Both the position numbers and the translations under genes were made by a program. 10,069 bases of DNA from Thermodesulfovibrionales bacterium (lineage in GTDB: Bacteria; Nitrospirota; Thermodesulfovibrionia; Thermodesulfovibrionales; SM23-35). The stretch spans positions 1 through 10,069 of the forward strand of contig JAGUWT010000204.1 of the NCBI GenBank assembly GCA_020062205.1, in the 5' to 3' direction. Under the pieces are notes generated by a model, which saw only the letters and a list, made by a program, of their open reading frames with translations, was not told where the DNA came from and ran no database searches. Shown piece by piece: positions 5,564 through 10,069 of the stretch (position 1 is the first letter of the stretch; every line of letters begins with the position of its first letter).

Positions 5564-6262
5564 ATGAGAGGAGATAATAACTGTGATATTATGATGGATG
5601 CTTTGATTTTGGCTGGTGGGGAAAATAAAAGACTCCCTTTTGTGAAAGGATTTATTGAAATAAAAAGCAGAAGGATTATTGAGTTTCATATAAACCTCCT
5701 TGATACAATCTTTGACAGAATTATGATAAGCACGAATAATCCCGAATTATTCTTCTATCTTGGTGTACCTATGGTAGGAGATGTAATGAAAAGCAGGGGA
5801 CCTATGACAGGGATACTTTCAGGGCTTGTTGCTTCAGAAGCCCCTGAAATCTTCGTGATTGCATGTGATATGCCTTTTATCAATGCAGAACTGATAAGAT
5901 ATATTGTTGATAAATACAAAGCAGCGGAGCATCAGATAAATCCCCCCTTACCCCCCTTTACTAAAGGGGGGCGTGGGGGGATTAAGAGGTGGGACGTCGC
6001 AGTCCCTGTTTATGATAAAAAACCCCAACCACTATTCGGTATTTATTCAAAAAAAACTGCTCAGACAATGGAGAAGAACATAAATCAAGGGAAAAGGAGT
6101 TTGCGAGGGTTTCTCAGTGGATTGGATGTTCTTTATATAGAAGAGGAGGAGGTGAGGGCTGTAGACCCAGATGGTAGGTCTTTTGTAAATATCAATACGA
6201 TAGAAGACTATAAAAGAGAGATCTTAGCAGTTAGTAATGAGCAAATAGCATTGAGAAGTTAG
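5564..6262 (+). CDS. mobA: Molybdenum cofactor guanylyltransferase, MobA-like
   Basis: Predicted cytoplasmic enzyme joining GMP from GTP to molybdopterin to make the guanine dinucleotide form of the cofactor. The nucleotide-binding N-terminus reads DALILAGGENKRLPFVKG, a divergent version of LAGGxSxRMGxxK. FVIACDMPFI (the metal-binding Asp segment) and SFVNINTIEDY (the VNxNTPEd motif) follow. 232 residues from the ATG at 5564. The ATG at 5591 (MMDALILAGG) gives the more typical N-terminus, but GAGGAG (5568-5573) is 17 bases from it, so the start is unresolved. Residues NPPLPPFTKGGRGGI are encoded by a palindromic repeat inserted in frame, between a helix and the DVAVPVY strand; MobA relatives lack them. 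The neighbour tatA fits, since many molybdoenzymes are exported by Tat. A non-Mo nucleotidyltransferase is possible but less likely. Confidence 0.85.
   Translation: MRGDNNCDIMMDALILAGGENKRLPFVKGFIEIKSRRIIEFHINLLDTIFDRIMISTNNPELFFYLGVPMVGDVMKSRGPMTGILSGLVASEAPEIFVIACDMPFINAELIRYIVDKYKAAEHQINPPLPPFTKGGRGGIKRWDVAVPVYDKKPQPLFGIYSKKTAQTMEKNINQGKRSLRGFLSGLDVLYIEEEEVRAVDPDGRSFVNINTIEDYKREILAVSNEQIALRS
5939..5983. repeat. 45-bp palindromic repeat inserted in frame within mobA
   Basis: A near-perfect palindrome centred on 5961. Outer arms AATCCCCCC (5939-5947)/GGGGGGATT (5975-5983) and inner arms CCCCCCTTTA (5951-5960)/TAAAGGGGGG (5962-5971) are exact complements, separated by three unpaired bases on each side. 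It is exactly 15 codons long, lies in register with mobA and contains no stop, encoding NPPLPPFTKGGRGGI. Elements reading PPLPPFxKGGxGG recur across several bacterial phyla as dispersed repeats, so this is a transposed or copied element, not native MobA sequence. Confidence 0.85.
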
Positions 6263-6272
6263 TCTATTTTTG

Positions 6273-6293
6273 TTAATAACTAACTGTTATTAA
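6273..6293. repeat. AT-rich inverted repeat ahead of tatA
   Basis: TTAATAAC (6273-6280) and GTTATTAA (6286-6293) are exact complements around a TAACT loop, ending three bases before the tatA ribosome binding site (6297-6304). The stem is nearly all A-T and no T-run follows on the plus strand, so termination is unlikely. It could be an operator or chance. Confidence 0.35.
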
Positions 6294-6310
6294 ACGAAAG
6301 GAGGAAAAGT

Positions 6311-6532
6311 ATGTTTGGGTTAGGAATGCAGGAATTAGTCATCATCCTGATCATAATCATTATTCTTTTTGGTGCGACAAGACTTCCACAAATAGGAAGC
6401 GGGATAGGACAGGCAATAAGAAACTTTAAGAAGGGTGTAAAAGAACAAGATGAAATTGATGTAACACCCGATAAAGAAAAATCCAAAGAAACGAAAAAAG
6501 AAGAAATAGACAAAGAAAAAGAAGGTGCATAG
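6311..6532 (+). CDS. tatA: Sec-independent (Tat) translocase pore subunit TatA
   Basis: Forms the size-variable pore that moves folded proteins with twin-arginine signals across the inner membrane. 73 residues, typical for TatA/TatE. It has a short N-terminal membrane helix (about 7-20, run of I and L), then the hinge LFGATRLPQIG (FG at 20-21, the conserved FGxxKLP motif), an amphipathic helix (GSGIGQAIRNFKKGVKEQ) and a disordered, highly charged K/E/D tail. AAAGGAGG (6297-6304) lies 6 bases before the ATG, the strongest ribosome binding site on this strand. No tatC or tatB is visible nearby. TatA versus TatB: the short length and FGATRLP favour TatA. Its last codons overlap the alr start by 8 bp. 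Confidence 0.93.
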   Translation: MFGLGMQELVIILIIIIILFGATRLPQIGSGIGQAIRNFKKGVKEQDEIDVTPDKEKSKETKKEEIDKEKEGA

Positions 6533-7640
6533 AGGAGCCGTTGCAGAGATTAACCTTTCTGCAATAGCGCACAATCTTGAGACCGTTAAAAAGATTGTTC
6601 AAAACCGACCAATAATATCAGTCGTCAAGGCGGATGCCTATGGTCATGGCTCTGTAGAGGTCTCAAAAAAGTTGATTAAAGAGGGGACCTCATATCTTGC
6701 AGTCGCATTTTCCAGTGAGGCTATTCAACTCAGGGATGCTGGTATTACTGCGCCCATAATCGTACTCTTCGACAGTGAAGATATCACAAGTTTTTTTGAT
6801 TTCAATCTCATACCAGTCATACACAATATGAATACAGCGTCAGCTATATCACGTATAGCCAGAGAGAAAAGAACCTCAATAAAGGTACACGTGAAGATAG
6901 ATACGGGAATGGGGAGACTGGGGCTTAGTGGTACCTCTCTTCCTGAAGACTTGGTGAAGATTTCAAAGATGGAGGGGATAGAGATATGCGGACTTATGAG
7001 CCATTTTTCAGATGCCGATCTTTCAGACAGATCATATGCACTTTTCCAGCTTGAGAGATTTCATACAATAAAAGAGGGCATTTTTAAGAGTATAAAAGGA
7101 ACTATCCTTACCCATATTGCAAATAGTGCCGCTATCCTTACATTCGGGGCTGCCTATCTTGATGCAGTAAGGCCCGGCCTTATGCTCTATGGATATTCAC
7201 CTTTACAGCACTCAGCACTTATCAGTTTGATGCCAGCGATGAAGGTCAAGACCAGGATACTCACCATAAGAAACCTGCCACCGAATTTGCCAATAAGCTA
7301 TGGAAGGACATTCATAACAAGAAGGCAGAGTAAAATAGGAATACTCCCCGTGGGCTATGCAGATGGTTATAGCAGACTTTTGTCCAACAGTGCAGAGGTG
7401 CTTGTAAAGGGAAGGCGTGTTCCTGTCGTAGGGAGAATATGTATGGATTTAACCATGATAGACCTCACGGATACAGAAGATGTTAGCGAAGGTGATGAAG
7501 TGGTTATTCTGGGTGAACAGGGCAATGATGCAATAACTGCATATGAACTTGCTGATAAAGCAAAGACGATACCTTATGAGATACTGACATCACTCGGTAG
7601 CCACTCAAGGAAACAATATATAGATGTTCAAACTGATTGA
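6525..7640 (+). CDS. alr: Alanine racemase
   Basis: PLP-dependent enzyme interconverting L- and D-alanine, supplying D-Ala for peptidoglycan. 371 residues, usual length. The N-terminal TIM barrel starts AEINLSAIAHNLETVKK and carries VVKADAYGHG with the PLP lysine at residue 35. MSHFSDAD and HIANSAAIL follow, then RPGLMLYGYSP. The C-terminal beta domain has ISYGRTF, LPVGYADGYSRLL (the tyrosine of GYADG is the second catalytic base) and GRICMDLTMIDLT. The start is GTG at 6525, inside the end of tatA, the only normal initiation codon in a position that gives the family's N-terminus; it lacks a clear ribosome binding site and is probably translated by coupling with tatA. The 3' end overlaps mlaE by 17 bp. 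Whether it is the housekeeping or a catabolic racemase cannot be told. Confidence 0.95.
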   Translation: MHRGAVAEINLSAIAHNLETVKKIVQNRPIISVVKADAYGHGSVEVSKKLIKEGTSYLAVAFSSEAIQLRDAGITAPIIVLFDSEDITSFFDFNLIPVIHNMNTASAISRIAREKRTSIKVHVKIDTGMGRLGLSGTSLPEDLVKISKMEGIEICGLMSHFSDADLSDRSYALFQLERFHTIKEGIFKSIKGTILTHIANSAAILTFGAAYLDAVRPGLMLYGYSPLQHSALISLMPAMKVKTRILTIRNLPPNLPISYGRTFITRRQSKIGILPVGYADGYSRLLSNSAEVLVKGRRVPVVGRICMDLTMIDLTDTEDVSEGDEVVILGEQGNDAITAYELADKAKTIPYEILTSLGSHSRKQYIDVQTD

Positions 7641-8397
7641 ACTCATAGGTCGTTCTATTACAGTCTTTGCCGAAGAACTCGGCAGGATTTTGATCCTCTT
7701 CGTTACTACTGTAAGACAGATGGTAGCTTTACCACTTGAGATAAGAGGTACCTTTAAACAAATGCTTGAAATAGGAATAAGGTCTACCCCTGTCGTTTTA
7801 ATAACCGCAATTTTTACAGGCATGGTTTTTGCCCTTCAAACCTATACTGGATTCAAAAGATTTGGTGCTGAGACACTCGTTGCCTCGGTTGTTGCGCTCT
7901 CCATGACAAGGGAGCTCGGACCTGTGCTGACAGGGCTCATCGTTGCAGGAAGGGCTGGTGCTGCAATAGCTGCAGAGCTTGGTACCATGAGGGTAACAGA
8001 ACAGATAGATGCACTTGAAACATTAGCAACAAATCCAATTAAATACCTTATTGTCCCAAGGTTTATTGCAGGTATCTTTATGTTGCCTGCACTTGTCATC
8101 ATTGCAGACATCATTGGTATTATCGGTGGATATATTGTAACCGTAGGGCTCTTCGAGGCCAGTTCGACTGTCTACTGGAAGCGTACATGGGATTATTTAG
8201 AGGTAAGCGACATTTATAATGGCTTGATCAAATCGGGATTTTTCGGGGCAAGCATTGCCCTGATAAGTTCCTATAAAGGCTTTTACACGAGTGGAGGGGC
8301 TGAAGGTGTCGGAAAGGCAACAACAGGCGCAGTCGTGCTGTCATCCATGACCATATTGATCTCTGATTACTTTTTATCTGCGTTGTTATTTAAATGA
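7624..8397 (+). CDS. mlaE: MlaE-family ABC permease, phospholipid transport
   Basis: Inner-membrane permease of the MlaFEDB-type lipid transporter, which moves phospholipids between inner and outer membranes. 257 residues, matching the family. An N-terminal amphipathic stretch (about 1-45) precedes several hydrophobic helices. Hallmarks are SMTRELGPVLTGLIVAGRAGAAIAAELGTMRVTEQIDALETL, the conserved core and ATPase-coupling region, then NPIKYLIVPRFIAG. The C-terminus has GFFGASIALISSYKGF and GVGKATTGAVV, also typical. ATG 7624 lies within the end of alr, with AAGGA upstream at about 11 bases. The ATPase gene follows after a 117-base gap holding a palindromic repeat. No mlaB is visible in the window. 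A homologue dedicated to another lipid or hydrophobic substrate is possible. Confidence 0.93.
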   Translation: MFKLIELIGRSITVFAEELGRILILFVTTVRQMVALPLEIRGTFKQMLEIGIRSTPVVLITAIFTGMVFALQTYTGFKRFGAETLVASVVALSMTRELGPVLTGLIVAGRAGAAIAAELGTMRVTEQIDALETLATNPIKYLIVPRFIAGIFMLPALVIIADIIGIIGGYIVTVGLFEASSTVYWKRTWDYLEVSDIYNGLIKSGFFGASIALISSYKGFYTSGGAEGVGKATTGAVVLSSMTILISDYFLSALLFK

Positions 8398-8416
8398 AGA
8401 CAGCATATTATTTAAA

Positions 8417-8502
8417 CCACAGAGATTCAGAATGAGCGCACAGAGTATTGCATTAATTTTTACAACTCTGCGTCCTCATAATTCTCTCTGTGACCTTTGT
8501 GG
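8417..8502. repeat. Dispersed inverted repeat (CACAGAG...CTCTGTG type) between mlaE and mlaF
   Basis: An 86-bp imperfect inverted repeat. The left arm runs 8417-8446 (CCACAGAGA...ATGAG...CAGAGT) and the right arm 8465-8502 (ACTCTG...CTCAT...TCTCTGTG...TTTGTGG), around an AT-rich loop at 8447-8464. The right arm has about eight extra bases. CCACAGAG/CTCTGTGG sequences are common as dispersed repeats in environmental bacteria. It fills most of the gap between two genes that are normally abutting or overlapping, and its right edge lies next to the mlaF start. Confidence 0.65.
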
Positions 8503-8514
8503 CGAGATTTTTAC

Positions 8515-9300
8515 ATGATAGAGATTATAGATTTGCATAAATCGTTTAATACTAAGCATGTTCTCCAAGGGGTGAACCTTAAGGTTGAAAAGGGTGAGAG
8601 CATGGTTGTGATTGGAGGAAGTGGTTCAGGGAAAAGCGTTCTCATCAAACACATTATTGGTATAATAAAGCCTGATAATGATAAAGGGAAGGTGCTCATA
8701 GATGGCATTGATATTGCAACATTAAAGGAGAATGAACTCTATGAAGTTAGGAAGAAATTTGGTATGCTTTTTCAGGCAGGGGCACTCTTTGATTCTTTGA
8801 GTGTATGGGAAAATATAGGATTTGTACTTCTGAGGCAGAAAAAGATGAATGAAAAAGATGTAAAGGCTTTTGCGGTTGAAAAACTCAAACTGGTGGGACT
8901 TGTAGGAGTTGAAGATCTGATGCCATCAGAGTTGTCTGGTGGTATGAAGAAACGGGTAGGACTTGCACGGGCTATTGCACATGAGCCCGAGATCTTACTT
9001 TACGATGAACCTACTACCGGTCTTGACCCTATCATGGCAGATGCAATCAATGACCTTATTGTAGAGATGAAAAAGCATCTTTCAATTACATCTGTCACAA
9101 TTACCCATGATATGAACAGCGCATACAAAATTGCTGACAGGATTGCCATGCTTTACGAAGGGAAAATAATCTCAGTAGGATCTCCAGATGAAATTAAGAA
9201 TACCCAAAATCCGTTTGTTCATCAGTTTATAACAGGGAGCGCGATTGGGCCAATAAAATTAGAAGGGGTTCACCATGAGAGGGCTTTCAATAGAGCTTAA
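8515..9300 (+). CDS. mlaF: MlaF-family ABC ATPase, phospholipid transport
   Basis: ATPase that powers the MlaE permease at the cytoplasmic face. 261 residues from ATG 8515. Motifs in order: Walker A GGSGSGKS (34-41), Q-loop FGMLFQ (Gln87), GALFDSLSVWENIGF typical of Mla/Ttg2A ATPases, signature LSGGM (140-144), Walker B ILLYDE (160-165) and the switch His198 in ITHDM. All nucleotide-binding residues are intact. An in-frame TTG at 8497 exists, but the family N-terminus MIEIIDLHKSF favours the ATG. The ribosome binding site is weak (GGCGAG, 8501-8506) and lies at the edge of the palindromic repeat, so the repeat may have replaced the native site. It overlaps mlaD by 26 bp. Confidence 0.94.
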   Translation: MIEIIDLHKSFNTKHVLQGVNLKVEKGESMVVIGGSGSGKSVLIKHIIGIIKPDNDKGKVLIDGIDIATLKENELYEVRKKFGMLFQAGALFDSLSVWENIGFVLLRQKKMNEKDVKAFAVEKLKLVGLVGVEDLMPSELSGGMKKRVGLARAIAHEPEILLYDEPTTGLDPIMADAINDLIVEMKKHLSITSVTITHDMNSAYKIADRIAMLYEGKIISVGSPDEIKNTQNPFVHQFITGSAIGPIKLEGVHHERAFNRA

Positions 9301-10069
9301 GGTAGGATTCTTTGCTGTTATTGTTATTGTAATTTTATCCTTTATGACATTCAAGGTTGGTGGAGTTGAATGGTTGAGAAAAAAGGAAGGATATATCGTT
9401 CACGTTTATTTTAAGAACATCGCAGGTCTTGATGAAAAGACAAAGGTTAAGGTTGCAGGTGTTGACGCAGGAGTAATAGAAAAGATAGAGCTCGAAGGTG
9501 CCAGGGCAAAGCTTACCCTGAGAATAGATCGTGCTGTGAAGATCAATAGTGATGGATCAGCCTCGATTAAGGCTGTTGGTCTTCTTGGTGACAAATATCT
9601 CGAAATAAAGCCTGGAGCTACGCAACCTGTTCTGAATAATGGTGATACCATTAAAGATGTCATAGAGATAGTTGATCTTGACGATATGATTCGGAACCTC
9701 ACAAATGTGTCAGGAAATATCAATACCCTTGCAACATCTCTGAACGAGGCATTCAGTACAAAAGAGGCAAAAAAATCATTGAAGGAATCCATCGAAAATT
9801 TACGGGAGATTACCGAAAATTTGAATCAGGCCATTTTGGTGAATGATGAGAAATTAGGCGTTGTTCTCGATAATATAGAAACCCTTGTTGTTTCATTAAA
9901 GAACCTGATTGAAAAAAATAAAGAACCCATTACAACTGCTGTTGCCAATATGAAAGACTTCTCTGGATCCCTGAAGTCAGATGGCCCTGAACTTATTAAG
10001 AATCTTAACATGGCTACGAAGGAACTCAAGGCAATGGTTGAAGAGAACAAGCCAATAATCAAGAGTACT
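9275..10069 (+). CDS. mlaD: MlaD-family (MCE domain) lipid-binding protein, 3' truncated by window end
   Basis: Periplasmic lipid-carrying subunit anchored in the inner membrane and associated with MlaE/MlaF. The frame is open for 265 codons to the last base with no stop, so the gene continues beyond the window. An N-terminal membrane helix (about 9-27) is followed by the MCE domain (about 38-115), with VYFKNIAGLDEKTKVKVAGVDAGVIEKIEL and the closing VGLLGDKYLEIKPG. From about 130 onward the sequence is predicted helical and coiled coil (IRNLTNVSGNINTLATSLNEAF and repeats of similar heptads). This makes it longer than E. coli MlaD (183 residues) and closer to longer single-MCE proteins with helical tails. 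ATG 9275 follows AGAAGGGG at about 7-bp spacing, inside the end of mlaF. Confidence 0.92.
   Translation, partial: MRGLSIELKVGFFAVIVIVILSFMTFKVGGVEWLRKKEGYIVHVYFKNIAGLDEKTKVKVAGVDAGVIEKIELEGARAKLTLRIDRAVKINSDGSASIKAVGLLGDKYLEIKPGATQPVLNNGDTIKDVIEIVDLDDMIRNLTNVSGNINTLATSLNEAFSTKEAKKSLKESIENLREITENLNQAILVNDEKLGVVLDNIETLVVSLKNLIEKNKEPITTAVANMKDFSGSLKSDGPELIKNLNMATKELKAMVEENKPIIKST

Noticed and set aside
5939..5983. Intrinsic terminator within mobA
   Set aside because: Despite the strong G/C hairpin there is no T-run after it on either strand, and the MobA frame continues through it to conserved C-terminal motifs.
8497..8514. TTG at 8497 as the start of mlaF
   Set aside because: It lies inside the dispersed repeat and adds WRDFY, foreign to the family; ATG 8515 gives the normal N-terminus.
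9406..9792. 128-codon minus-strand frame near the right edge
   Set aside because: Antisense to the MCE domain and helical tail of mlaD, which is a continuous open frame to the window end.

Overview
The window is ordinary chromosome from a Gram-negative (diderm), AT-leaning bacterium. The MlaE/MlaF/MlaD lipid transporter implies an outer membrane. RNase Y together with a YmdB-type phosphodiesterase, 6S RNA just upstream of rny, and three kinds of dispersed palindrome (one coding for NPPLPPFTKGGRGGI) resemble Nitrospirota or Deltaproteobacteria-like lineages. That placement is an inference from gene content, with Nitrospirota slightly preferred. I see no tRNA, rRNA, CRISPR array, insertion sequence or defence system.

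Layout. 86-1808 (+): two permease genes of a dipeptide/oligopeptide/nickel-type ABC importer (dppB-like, dppC-like); the start of the first is abnormal. 1816-5408 (-): a DksA/TraR-type zinc-finger regulator gene, converging on dppC with only 7 bases between the stops; then, reading leftward from the promoter side, a 6S RNA gene, a roughly 350-base structured spacer, rny (RNase Y) and ymdB. 5421-5563 is a divergent promoter region between 6S RNA and mobA. 5564-10069 (+): mobA, tatA, alr, mlaE, mlaF and mlaD, closely packed; mlaD runs off the right edge.

How the genes fit together. The minus-strand block concerns RNA metabolism and transcription control: 6S RNA and the DksA-like protein both act on RNA polymerase, RNase Y starts mRNA decay, and YmdB is known in Bacillus to modulate RNase Y output. 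The plus-strand block serves the envelope: MobA completes the molybdenum cofactor that many Tat substrates carry, TatA forms the Tat pore, Alr supplies D-alanine for peptidoglycan, and MlaEFD moves phospholipids between membranes.

The most unusual items are an alternating set of inverted repeats in the rny leader (two mutually exclusive hairpins or a pseudoknot), a 45-bp palindrome inserted in frame inside mobA, two further palindromic repeats placed between genes of what look like operons, and a missing normal start codon in the dppB-like gene next to a hairpin that would hide its ribosome binding site. I found no convincing undescribed multi-gene system.
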